64,000 nt of DNA from Arachis hypogaea (lineage: Eukaryota > Streptophyta > Magnoliopsida > Fabales > Fabaceae), in contig NC_092039.1 in the NCBI RefSeq assembly GCF_003086295.3, positions 65,615,649 through 65,679,648 of the forward strand. The letters run 5' to 3'. This document shows positions 33,028 through 44,538 of the stretch, piece after piece (the stretch's first letter is position 1; each line of letters begins with the position of its first letter). The notes beneath the pieces are model-generated. The model saw only the letters and a list, made by a program, of their open reading frames with translations, searched no databases and was not told where the DNA came from. A program made the position numbers and the translations under genes.

Positions 33028-34478
33028 TGATGAGCGGATACTTTGTACGCTTTTTGGCATTGTTTTTAGTATGTTTTTAGTATATTTTAGTTAGTTTTTA
33101 TTATATTTTTATTAGTTTTCAGTTAAAATTCACTTTTCTGGGCTTTACTATGAGTTTGTGTGTTTTTCTGTGATTTCAGGTATTTTCTGGCTGAAATTGA
33201 GGGTCCTGAGCAAAAATCTGATTCAGAGACCGAAAAGGACTGCAGATGCTGTTGGATTCTGACCTCCATACACTTGAAATGGATTTTCTGGAGCTACAGA
33301 AAGCCAATTGGCGCACTCTCAACGGCGTTGGAAAGTAAACATCCTGGGCTTTCCAGCAATATATAATAGTTCATACTTTGCCCGAGATTTGATGGCCTAA
33401 ATCGGCGTTGCAAATCAGCTTCAGAATTCCCGGCGTTTAACGCCGGAACTGGCATAAGAATTGGAGTTAAACGCCCAAACTGGCATGAAAGCTGGCGTTT
33501 AACTCCAGAAAAAGTCTCTACACATCAAAGCTTCAAAGCTCAGCCCAAGCACACACCAAGTGGACCCCGGAAGTAGATTTTTAATTCATTTACTCATTTC
33601 TGTATACCCTAGGTTACTAGTTCACTATTAATAGGATCTTTTGACATTGTATCTGTACCTCATGACACTTTACACGTTTCTCATTGTATCTTCTATGGCA
33701 TGAGTTTCTAAACCCCATGGTTGGGGGTGAGGAGCTCTGCCGTGTCTTGACGGATTAATGCAATTACTACTGTTTTTCATTCAATCACGCTTGCTTTTAT
33801 TCTAAGATATCACTTGTTCCTAAACCTGATGAATGTGATGATCTGTGACACTCATCATCATTCTCACCTATGAACGTGTGCCTGACAACCACCTCTGTTC
33901 TACCTTAGATTGAGTAGATATCTCTTGGATTCCTTAATCAGAATCTTCGTGGTATAAGCTAGAATTGATGGCGGCATTCAAGAGAATCCGGAAGGTCTAA
34001 ACCTTGTCTGTGGTATTCTGAGTAGGATTCAAGGATTGAATGACTGTGACGAGCTTCAAACTCCTGAGAACCAACAGATGATTAGCCGTGCTGTGACAGA
34101 GCGCGTTGAACATTTTCACTGAGAGGATGGGAGGTAGCCATTGACAACGGTGAAACCCTACATACAGCTTGCCATGGAAGGAGTCTTGCATGCTTGAAGA
34201 AGAAGATAGTAGAAAAGCAGAGATTTAGAAGATAGAGCATCTCCAAAACCTCAACCTGTTCTCCATTACTGCAAAACAAGTATTTATTTCATGTTCTTTT
34301 ACTTTTTACAATCAACCCTGATAGTTATTGATATCCTGACTAAGAGTTACAAGATAACCATAGCTTGCTTCAAGCCGACAATCTCCGTGGGATCAACCCT
34401 TACTCACGTAAGGTATTACTTGGACGACCCAGTGCACTTGCTGGTTAGTTGTGCGGAATTGCAAAAGTGTGATTGCAA
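33028..34478 (+). repeat. 5' LTR of H, lacking its last bases and 59 internal bases
   Basis: Compared with 36814-38334 it lacks 59 bases after CTCCTGA near 34065, between two copies of TGA, and the terminal CGTGCACCA. It carries CCGGCGTTTAACGCCGG-type words at 33430-33510, TATTAATAG at 33626 and the U5 hairpin at 34398-34413. Confidence 0.85.
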
Positions 34479-34877
34479 TTTGGGACACAGAGATTTTGCT
34501 TTCTGATTAAAATTTTTTCAAACTTTCCTTTTTTGATCCATAATTTTCTACATAAACACATTTCAAACTTTCATTATTCACCTTCAAATTTTCAAAAATT
34601 AAAATCATTCTTCAAATCTCTCTCAAATCCTTCCCAAATCTTCTTCAAAAACTCAAATATTTCTCAAATTCTTTCCATATCTTCTCAAATCTTCTTCACA
34701 ATTTTTGAAATCTCTCCCCCTCCCTTATAAATACATGTTCGGGCACCCCTTTCTCCCCACAATTCGAATTTGCTCTCCTCCTCTCTCCACTTTTTCCTTT
34801 CTTTTGCTTGAGGGCAAGCAAACCTCTAAGTTTGGTGTGCTTTTCCGTGATCACTAAGCCAAGAGTTATCAAGATCA

Positions 34878-35989
34878 TGGCTCCTAAGGGAAAACAAACC
34901 AATTTAAGAGGCAAGAAAGAGAATAATCCAAAGAGTCTTTGGAATCAAGAGAAGTTCTTAACCAAAGAACATGAAGACCATTATCACAAAATAATAGGTC
35001 TGAGGTCAGTGATCCCGGAAGTCAAATTCGATCTAAAAGAAGATGAATATCCGGGGATCCAAGAGGAAATTTGAAACAGAGGATGGGAAGTTCTAACCAA
35101 TCCTGAAATAAAGGTTGGAAGAAATATGGTTCAGGAATTCTACTCAAATCTGTGGCTGACAGATAAGCAGAGAATGACTGGAACTGCTTTCCATACTTAC
35201 AGAACCATGGTCAGAGGGAAAGTTATTTACTTCCATCTGGACAAAATAAGAGAGGTCTTCAAATTGCCTCAACTGCAAGATGATCCTGAATCCTTTAATA
35301 GGAGAATGGTGAGAGCAGATAAGGGGTTGGATCAAGTTCTAGAAGACATTTACCTCCCTGGAACTAAGTGGATAACCAATTCAAAAGGTGTCCCAAACCA
35401 ACTTAAAAGGGGAGACCTCAAACAAATTGCAAGAGGCTGACTAGACTTTATTGGGCATTCCATATTGCCCACTAGCAACCGTTCTGAGGTCACTATCAAG
35501 AGAGCAGTGATGATTCATTGCATTATGCTTGGAAGAGAAGTGGAGGTTCATCATCTGATTGCTTGTGAGATCTACACAATTGCAAACAAGAATTCCACTA
35601 AAGCCAAACTGGCTTACCCAAGCTTGATCTCCTTGCTCTGTAAAGAGGCTGGGGTGAAGATGGGAGTAAATGAATTCATACCCATTGAACATCCAATCAC
35701 CAAGAAGTCAATGGAAGGACAAATGCAAGACAACTCTATCAAAAAGAGGGCGCAGGAGTTCCTCCCTGAATTTCCTGAAATTGACTACTGGGCTAGCCTA
35801 GAAGCATCTATCACCAAGTTGCAAGAAACGATGGAGCAACTTAAGGAAGAACAGCAGAATCAGAACTGCATGCTCTGCAAATTGCTAAAGGAACAAGAGA
35901 AGCAAAGGCGTGAACTTCAAGAGTTGAAACACTAAAAGCTCTCCCCTCAAGTTGAGGGAGCATCCACTTCTCAAAATCAAGGTCGTTGA
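34878..35989 (+). pseudogene. Envelope-position gene of H, three in-frame stops
   Basis: This is collinear with the intact gene of F (48560-49672). It starts 'MAPKGKQTNLRGKKENN'. TGA at 35072-35074 lies where F has an Arg codon (deaminated CGA), TGA at 35438-35440 where F has Trp, and TAA at 35933-35935 where F has Gln. The frame is otherwise kept to the final TGA at 35987. It includes the 'MVQEFYSNLWLTDKQRMTG' region and the C-terminal coiled coil (Glu/Gln/Leu-rich, about the last 60 residues). No membrane anchor is seen. Function is unknown; the family resembles the 'putative plant transposon protein' group, recalled and not searched. Confidence 0.8.
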
Positions 35990-36813
35990 GTCCTAACTCT
36001 GTGATAACCTCTATCATTAGGAGCCTATTTAAATTTTTGTTTTCTATTACAATTAGTCTTATCTTATATCTATTTTTGAGTCTTGTCCTTAATTCATGAT
36101 TAATAAAATTTAAAGTTCATGTCGTAAAGCTATGAATGTCCTATGAATCCATCACCTCTCTTAAATGAAAAATGCTTTAATCACAAAAAAACAAGAAGTA
36201 CAGGATTTCGAATTCATCTTTGAAACTAGTTAAATTAGTTTGATGTGGTGACAATGCTTTTTGTTTTCTGAATGAATGCTTGAACAGTGCATATGTCTTT
36301 TGAATTTGTTGTTTTAAGAATGTTAAAATTGTTGGTTCTTGAAAGAATGATGGAAAAGGAGAACTGTTATTGAGGATCTGAAAAATCATCAAATTGATTC
36401 TTGAAGCAAGAAAAAGCAGTGAATACTAAAAAAAAAAGTTGTGATCCAAGGCAAAAAGGTTCACCCAAGTATGTGTCTGTGGCATGTATGTATCCGGTGG
36501 TAATACTGGAAGACAGAGTGCTTTGGGCCATAGCCAAGACTCATAAAGTAGCTATGTTCAAGAATCATCATACTAAACTAGGAGAATCAATAACACTATC
36601 CGAGTTCTGAGTTCCTATGGATGCCAATCATTCTAAACTTCAAAGGATAAAGTGAGATGCCAAAACTGTTCAAAAGCAAAAAGCTACTAGTCCCGCTCAT
36701 CTAATTGGAGCTAAGTTTCATTGATATTTTGGAGTCTATAGTATGTTCTCTTCTTTTTATCCTGTTTGATTTTTAGTTGCTTGGAGACAAGCAACAATTT
36801 AAGTTTGGTGTTG
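35990..36813 (+). other. 3' non-coding region of H
   Basis: It corresponds to the complement of 47619-48559 in F. It ends TTAAGTTTGGTGTTG directly before the 3' LTR, the expected plus-strand primer position. No gene is visible. Confidence 0.8.
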
Positions 36814-38334
36814 TGATGAGCGGATAATTTGTACGCTTTTTGGCATTGTTTTTAGTATGTTTTTAGTATATTTTAGTTAGTTTTTATTATATTTTAATTA
36901 GTTTTTAGTTAAAATTCACTTTTCTGGGCTTTACTATGAGTTTGTGTCTTTTTTTGTGATTTCAGGTATTTTCTGGCTGAAATTGAGGGTCCTGAGTAAA
37001 AATCTGATTCAGAGACCGAAAAGGACTGCAGATGCTGTTGGATTCTGACCTCCCTGCACTCGAAATGGATTTTCTGGAGCTTCAGAAGCTCAATTGGCGC
37101 GCTCTCAACGGCGTTGGAAAGTAGACATCCTGGGCTTTCCAGCAATTTATAATAGTCCATACTTTGTTCGAGATTTCATGGCCCAAACCGGCGTTGCAAG
37201 TCAGCTTCAGAATTCCCGGCGTTTAACGCCGGAACTGGCATAAGAATTGGAGTTAAACGCCCAAACTGGCATGAAAGCTGGCGTTTAACTCCAGAAAAAG
37301 TCTCTACACATGAAAGCTTCAAAGCTTAGTCCAAGCAGACACCAAGTGGACCCGGAAGTGGATTTTTAAGTCATTTACTCATTTCTGTATACCCTAGGTT
37401 ACTAGTTCACTATTAATAGGATCTTTTGACGTTGTATCTGTACCTCATGACACTTTACACGTTTCTTATTGTATCTTCTACGGCATGAGTTTCTAAACCC
37501 CATGGTTGGGGGTGAGGATCTCTGCTGTCTCTTGATGGATTAATGCAATTACTACTGTTTTTCATTCAATCACGCTTGCTTTTATTCTAAGATATCACTT
37601 GTTTCTAAACCTAATGAATGTGATGATTTGTGACACTCATCATCATTCTCACCTATGAACGTTTGCCTGACAACCACCTCCGTTCTACCTTAGATTGAGT
37701 AGATATCTCTTGGATTCCTTAATCAGAATCTTCGTGGTATAAGCTAGAATTGATGGTGGCATTCAAGAGAATCCAGAAGGTCTAAACCTTGTCTGTGGTA
37801 TTCTGAGTAGGATTCAAGGATTGAATGACTGTGACGAGCTTCAAACTCCTGAAGGATGGGCTTTAGTGACAGACGCAAAAGAATCACTGGATTCTATTCC
37901 AACCTGATTGAGAACCAACAGATGATTAGCCATGCTGTGACAGAGCGCGTTGAACATTTTCACTGAGAGGATGGGAGGTAGCCATTGACAACGGTGAAAC
38001 CCTACATACATATTGCCATGGAAGGAGTCTTGCGTGCTTGAAGAAGAAGACAGTAGGAAAGCAGAGATTCAGAAGATAGAGCATCTCCAAAACCTCAACC
38101 TGTTCTCCATTACTGCAAAACAAGTATTTATTTCATGTTCTTTTACTTTTTACAATCAACCCTGATAATTATTGATATCCTGACTAAGAGTTACAAGATA
38201 ACCATAGCTTGCTTGAAGCCGACAATCTCCGTGGGATCGACCCTTACTCACGTAAGGTATTACTTGGACGACCCAGTGCACTTGCTGGTTAGTTGTGCGG
38301 AATTGCAAAAGTGTGATTGCAATTTCGTGCACCA
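36814..38334 (+). repeat. 3' LTR of H
   Basis: A full-length FIDEL-type LTR, from TGATGAGCGGATAATTTGTACG to TTTCGTGCACCA. It has palindrome words at 37215-37295 (GGCGTTTAACGCC and GGAGTTAAACGCC paired with GGCGTTTAACTCC), TATTAATAG at 37411-37419 and the U5 hairpin CCTTACTCACGTAAGG at 38242-38257. Confidence 0.9.
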
Positions 38335-39116
38335 ATTTTCTAGAAGGAATTTCGTTCTTAATGCTTAGTGTTCAATTATCTTGGGAAAGAGATTGAATAC
38401 AATTGGGTTTCATGGGAACCTTGGTAAAGGAAACATGAAACCATGCTTGAAATCCCTTCTCACATTTGAGTAGATTATAGGTTTTGGTGATGGGATACGT
38501 GACATATAATCCCACCTCTACCTAGATCTACAAAGGTATGTGGTATAATCAGGGACCAAGCATATCTCTCTTTATGAGCAATTAGACTAAGGAATTGGCT
38601 ATTGATCAAGATCTGAGAGATTGAGTCACCAAGGGATTGGGGCTCAATCAATCATGATTGCCAAGAGGTCAGTGAGTTGCATGATTGAAGAAGATCTAAG
38701 CTAGATTTAATCCAAAGATGCAACATCTCCCAATCTCAATGAATTCCCCCATTCTTATCTATCCATTTCTTTATAGCTTCATTTTGCTTTCAGCAGTTTC
38801 CCCATTCCCATTTACATTCAAGTCATTTATGATTCAGCAATTTACATTCTGCAATTTCCATTCCTACACTTTATTGCTTTTCTTTACATTCTAGTCATTT
38901 ACACTTATGCCATTCACAATTCTGCACTTCACAGGATTATTGATCCGCTTGACTAATTCATCAATCAATTAAAACTGCTCGGGTTTGCGAATCTTTGTGG
39001 ATACGATCCCACTCCACTGTGGGTTATTATTTGACGATAATTTTGGTGCGCTTGCCAAAAGGACTCGTTCACTAAATTTTTAAAAGGGGGTAGTGAATGA
39101 CAGTCATCAAGTTTTA

Positions 39117-39134
39117 TAGCGCCGTTGCCGGGGA
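39117..39134 (+). promoter_or_regulatory. Primer-binding site of B+
   Basis: TAGCGCCGTTGCCGGGGA is the tRNA-Asp site with one change (A for G at position 2), seven bases after the LTR end at 39109. Confidence 0.85.
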
Positions 39135-39396
39135 TTGGCTTAAATTTGATAGTGATTAAATTGATTGGAGAGCTAGATTAAGCAATTTAATTTCCTTGTT
39201 ATTTTAATTCCCTTCATTTAGCATTTTTTTATTTTATTATTTTTTTATTTTGAGCTCTATTTCCTTCTTTTTTGATTATCCCTATTCCTACACTTCTAAC
39301 TGTTTGATCAATTGCACCACTCACACTAACAACCATTCTAACGAAGTAATTCATTCACCCACTTTCTTTCTTGCTTTTTTTGTCTTAATTGGTTGA

Positions 39397-39765
39397 ATGA
39401 GAGGTAGGAGAAGCGGAGCTTCAACTCCCTTTGATTCTGAACCTGAGAGAACCTTCTTTAGATTAAGGAGGGAAGCAAGAGGGAAGAGAGTCGTTGGTGC
39501 TGAGGAAGAGGAAGAGTATTTTGAGACAAACATAGAGGAGAATATGGAGAATTATCATGAGAAGGAAGTTCATAACCATGCCAGGGGAGGCCTAGTCAAT
39601 CATGATGGGCAAGAAAGGAGAGTCTTAGGCTCTTACATCAACCCAAATCCAGGGAATTATGGTAGTAGCATCCTAAAGCCAACAATTCATGCCAATAATT
39701 TTGAGCTGAAGCCTCAGCTCATTACACTCGTTCAGAATAATTGCTTATATGGAGGAAGTGCCCAA
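39397..39765 (+). pseudogene. gag: gag of B+, 5' part, cut by D-
   Basis: 'MRGRRSGASTPFDSEPERT' opens the frame, closely related to the D gag start. It continues without a stop through 'NHDGQERRVLGSYINPNPG' and 'IHANNFELKPQLITLVQNNC' to 'GGSAQ'. D- begins there, and its first three bases supply a TGA. B+ has CAA at the codon where both D elements have TAA. The capsid core is missing from the window. Confidence 0.8.
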
Positions 39766-42700
39766 TGATGCATGAAAACTTGTCTCTCAACAAATTTCCC
39801 TTCGGCAAGTATACCGAATTATCGTCAAGTAAAAACTTACAATAGAGTGAGGTCGAATCCCACAGGGATTGATTGGTCAAGCAATTTTAGTCGGAAGAAT
39901 ATGCTAGTTGAGCTAAACAGAGTGTAATTGATGTTGCAGGAAATTAAATGGTGGGAAAGTAAATTCCAACAAAATAAAGTACAAAATCTTAAATGGGGAA
40001 TCAGGGAGATGAACATGGAAATAAATGGCAGAAAGTAAAGAGAATGGGTAAGATCAAAAATGGGGAATTCATTGGGCTCAGGAGATGTCGTATTCTCCGG
40101 ATCAAATTCATTTTCATCTCTTCCTCAATCAAAGAATCTATTGATCTCCTTGGCAATCTTAAGTGATTGGATTCCAATTCCTTGGCAACCCAATCTATAT
40201 AAGGTTGAACAATTGCCCAATTCCTTAATTTAATTGGTCATGGGAAGAGAAGAAGTGTGGTCACTGATTATACCACCTGTATTTCCAAATCAAAGTGTTG
40301 GGAGGATTACATGTCACTATATCCGCCCAGACCCCAATTTGGTCCAACATGAGAAAGCATTTCTAGCATGATCTCCTCATCCCTTTTCCAAGGCTCAAAG
40401 GAGATCCAATTATGGAGAGTTTCTTTTCCAAGACAATTAACCAATTGAATTAAGATCGAAAGCTTTCTAGTTAATCAAAAGAGAAGAAAGAAGAAGAAGA
40501 ATGAAAACTATAATTGATCCATCAAATTACAACAGAGCTCCCTAACCCAATGAAAGGGGTTTAGTTGTTCATAGCTCTGGAAATGGGAAATGGCAGAAAA
40601 GAATACATGCTTAGCTAGAAAATGTAGAAAAGTAAATATACAGAGGGTAGTTCTCCAAAGTGCCAAGCTCCCCTATAGTTCAAAACTACTCCTATATATA
40701 CTATTCTTCTTGATCTTCTAGTGAGTTCTTCGAGTCTTGGATGTGGGCCTTAGATCTTGAGCTGAAGCAGTTATAACCTTTAGTGGGCTCAGCTTGCAGA
40801 AAAGTGTGAGTTAGGCAGGGGCGTTAGTGATGTTAATGTTAAGTGAGAATGTGGGTTTGAGAACGTTAGTGGCAATCACCTTTTTCACTAATGTTCCAAC
40901 CTCATATAGTCCATGTTAACTTCAATGTTAGCGGCACTAACGTGACCACTAACGTTGCCTTATGATCCTTCGCAAGCGTTATTGGGAATCACCTTTTCCA
41001 ATAACGTTGCCTTGTGCCCCTCTTTCCCTACGTTAGAGTTCACATTAGTACAACTAACGTGACTCTTAACGTGGGCATGCCTATCTTCGAGAGCGTTAGT
41101 GACACTTACCTTTGTCACTAACACTCTCCTCCCCACGTTAAAGTTCACATTAACTAGGTTAACTGGTGCACGAAATTGTGATCATCAATGGCGCCATCAA
41201 CATGGTACGCTCAATTACAATCTCAACTATTTATCATAACTTCGCACAACTAACCAGCAAGTGCACTGGGTCGTCCAAGTAATAAACCTTACGTGAGTAA
41301 GGGTCGATCCCACGGAGATTGTTGGTATGAAGCAAGCTATGGTCACCTTATAATTCTTAGTCAGGCAAACTCAAATGGTTATGGAGGATATATGAATAAA
41401 ACATAAAGATAAAGATAGAGATACTTATGTAATTCATTGGTGAGAATTTCAGATAAGGGTATGGAGATGCTTTGTGCCTTCCGTCTCTCTGCTTTCCTAC
41501 TGTCTTCATCCAATCCTTCTTACTCCTTTCCATGGCAAGCTATATGTAGGGTTTCACCGTTGTCAGTGGCTACCTCCCATCCTCTCAGTGAAAATGTTCA
41601 ACGCACCCTGTCACGGCACGGCTATTCAGCTGTCGGTTCTCGATCATGTCGGAATAGAATCCAGTGATTCTTTTGCGTCTGTCACTAACGCCCCACAATC
41701 GCGAGTTTGAAGCTCGTCACAGTCATTCAATCATTGAATCCTACTCAGAATACCACAGAAAAGGTTTAGACCTTCCGGATTCTCTTGAATGCCGCCATCA
41801 ATTCTAGCTTATACCACGAAGATTCCGATTAAGGGATCCAAGAGATAAACATTCAAGCCTTGTTTGCTTGTAGAACGGGAGTGGTTGTCAGGCACGCGTT
41901 CATAAGTGAGAATGATGATGAGTGTCACATAATCATCACATTCATCATGTTCTTGGGTGCAAATGAATATCTTAGAACAAGAATAAGATGAATTGAATAG
42001 AAGAACAATAGTAATTGCATTAATACTCGAGGTACAGCAGAGCTCCACACCTTAATCTATGGTGTGTAGAAACTCCACCGTTGAAAATACATAAGAACAA
42101 GGTCTAGGCATGGCCGAGAGGCCAGCCTCCAAAACGTGATCAAAAGATTCAAAGATCTAAGGATGATCAAAGGATCTAAAGATGAAAATACAATAGCAAA
42201 AGGTCCTATTTGTAGAGAACTAGTAGCCTAGGGTTTACAAATGATGAGTAAATGACATAAAAATCCACTTCCGGGCCCACATGGTGTGTGCTTGGGCTGA
42301 GCATTGAAGCATTTTCGTGTAGAGACTTCTCTTGGAGTTAAACGCCAGCTTTTATGCCAGTTTGGGCGTTTAACTCCCATTCTTGTGCCAGTTCCGGCGT
42401 TTAACGCCGGGCAGTTTTGAGCTGATTCGGAACGCCAGTTTGGGCCATCAAATCTCGGGCAAAGTATGGCCTATTATATATTTCTGGAAAGCCCAGGATG
42501 TCTACTTTCCAACGCCATTGAGAGCACGCCAATTGGGCTTCTGTAGCTCCAGAAAATCCACTTCGAGTGCAGGGAGGTCAGAATCCAACAGCATCTGCAG
42601 TCCTTTTCAGTCTCTGAATCAGATTTTTGCCCAAGTCCCTCAATTTCAGCCAGAAAATACCTGAAATCACAGAAAAACACACAAACTCATAGTAAAGTCC

Positions 42701-44538
42701 AGAAAAGTGAATTTTAACTAAAAACTAATAAAAATATACTAAAAACTAACTAAAACATACTAAAAACATACTAAAAACAATGCCAAAAAGCGTACAAATT
42801 ATCCGCTCATCACAACACCAAACTTAAATTGTTGCTTGTCCCCAAGCAACTGAAAATCAAATAAGATAAAAAGAAGAGAATATGCAATGAACTCCAAAAA
42901 CATCCATGAAGATCAGTATTAATTAGATGAGCGGGGCTTTTAGCTTTTTGCCTCTGAATAGTTTTGGCATCTCACTCTATCCTTTGAAATTCAGAATGAT
43001 TGGCTTCTATAGGAACTCAGAATCCAGATAGTGTTATTGATTCTCCTAGTTAAGTATGATGATTCTTGAACACAGCTACTTTATGAGTCTTGGCCGTGGC
43101 CCAAAGCACTTTGTCTTCCAGTATTACCACCAGATACATACATGCCACAGACACATAACTGGGTGAACCTTTTCAGATTGTGACTCAGCTTTGCTAGAGT
43201 CCCCAATTAGAGGTGTCCATGGTTCTTAAGCACACTCTTTTTGCCTTGGATCACAACTTTATTCTTTTCTTTCCTTTTTTTTCTTTTTTTTCGTTTTTCT
43301 CCCTTTTTTCTTTTTTTTTTGTATTCACTGCTTTTTCTTGCTTCAAGAATCATTTTTATGATTTTTCAGATCCTCAGTAACATGTCTCCTTTTTCATCAT
43401 TCTTTCAAGAGCCAACATTCATGAATAACAAATTCAAAAGACATATGCACTGTTTAAGCATACATTCAGAAAACAAAAGTATTGCCACCACATCAAAATA
43501 ATTAATCTGTTATAAAATTTAAAATTCATGCAATTCTTCTCTTTTTCAATTAAGAACATTTTTCATTTAAGAAGGGTGATGGATTCATAGGACATTCATA
43601 ACGTTAAGGCATAGACACTAAGACACTAATGATCATAAGACACAAACATAGATAAACATAAGCATTAAAATTCAAAAAACAGGAAAATAGAGAACAAGGA
43701 AATTAAAGAACAGGTCCATCTTAGTGATGGCGGCTTGTTCTTCCTCTTGAAGATCTTATGGAGTGCTTGAGCTCCTCAATGTCTCTTCCTTGCCTTTGTT
43801 GCTCCTCTCACATGATTCTTTGATCTTCTCTAATTTCATGGAGGAGGATGGAATGTTCTTGGTGCTCCACCCTTAGTTGTCCCATGTTGGAACTCAATTC
43901 TCCTAGGGAGGTATTGATTTGCTCCCAATAGTTTTGTGGAGGAAAGTGCATCCCTTGAGGCATCTCAGTGATTTCATGATAAGTGGGATCTCTTGTTTGT
44001 CTTCCCTTCTACGTTAGAGTTCACGTTAACTAGGTTAACGTGACTCTTAATGTGGCCAATTGCCACTTTGTAGCGTTAGTGGTGTTCACGTTTACCACTA
44101 ACGTTGGAGCTCCCTTTATCTCCAAGTTAACTACCACGTTAATGTAACGTGGCAATTAACGTGGGTTTATGATGGCTTCGCAGGCGTTATTGTCGACTAC
44201 CTTTCTCATTAATGTTGCAAGCTCATTCCTATTCCACGTTAGTGGTCACGTTAATTAGATTAACGTGGCTACTAACGTGGTTCTTCTTTGCTTCCTGAAA
44301 TCAAGCAAATAAAGTGCATCAAAGCTCTAGCCCAAGTCAGGAGATTATGCATCATCAATTTGTCATTCAATCCTTGTAAAATCCTCATGAAATCATGTAA
44401 AATTCACAATAGTTGCTTGAATCAATGTGTAAGTGTATTTTCATCCAAAACTTGCCTTATTCACTAAGAAAATGCATGAAACTACCCTAAAACAGTAAAG
44501 AAAAGGTCAGTAAAAATGGCCTAGATGCCCTGGCATCA
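39766..44538 (-). repeat. 3' LTR of D-, split by G
   Basis: The D sequence is 39766-41163 and about 44001-44538. On the minus strand it starts TGATGCCAGGGCATC at 44538 and ends TTTTCATGCATCA at 39766. It has the CCACGTTAG hairpin array at both edges of G (40830-41160 and 44005-44285), including CACGTTAAC-TAG-GTTAACGTG at 44022-44042. The TATA box is at 40692-40700, and the U5 hairpin at 39836-39851 has lost one pair. Confidence 0.83.
41164..44000 (-). mobile_element. Element G: 5'-truncated E1-type copy
   Basis: It has a 3' LTR of the E1 subfamily (41164-42812) and 1.2 kb of the E1-type 3' interior up to the coiled-coil part of the envelope remnant (43690-43980). After a small internal deletion it stops near 44000 in the middle of that gene. 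No gag or pol is present. The D- array sequences on the two sides both end in TTCAC(A/G)TTAACTAGGTTAAC, so the left edge repeats about 25 bases of the right. G also provides the uninterrupted version of the site hit by LTR K. Confidence 0.8.

Larger units (their letters stand above)
33028..38334 (+). mobile_element. Element H: FIDEL-type element with gag-pol deleted
   Basis: H has two LTRs (33028-34478 and 36814-38334) around a 2.3-kb interior that holds only the envelope-position gene and 3' region. Flanks ATTTG (33023-33027) and ATTTT (38335-38339) look like a target duplication with one change. The 5' LTR stops about 10 bases short of its end and is fused directly to sequence upstream of the third gene, so primer site, gag and pol are gone. 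Confidence 0.85.
31531..39109 (+). repeat. 5' LTR of B+, split by element H
   Basis: The LTR comprises 31531-33027 and 38335-39109. It has the GGCGTGGCACGCC array, TATATATACC at 32837, the shared GAGAGGGAGCTCTGTTGTACTTGATGGATTGATAA-like region (as in C and D), the U5 hairpin CCCACTCCACTGTGGG (39008-39023) and the ending GACAGTCATCA. The second part contains the GTATGTGGTATAATCAGGGACC block also present in C and D. Confidence 0.85.

Noticed and set aside
42383..42664. A short gene repeated in several LTRs (also 47095-47352, 11727-11933 and 33160-33366)
   Set aside because: The frames recur because the LTR recurs; they are open on both strands in different copies and lie across R/U3, with no domain. 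A conserved LTR sequence explains them.
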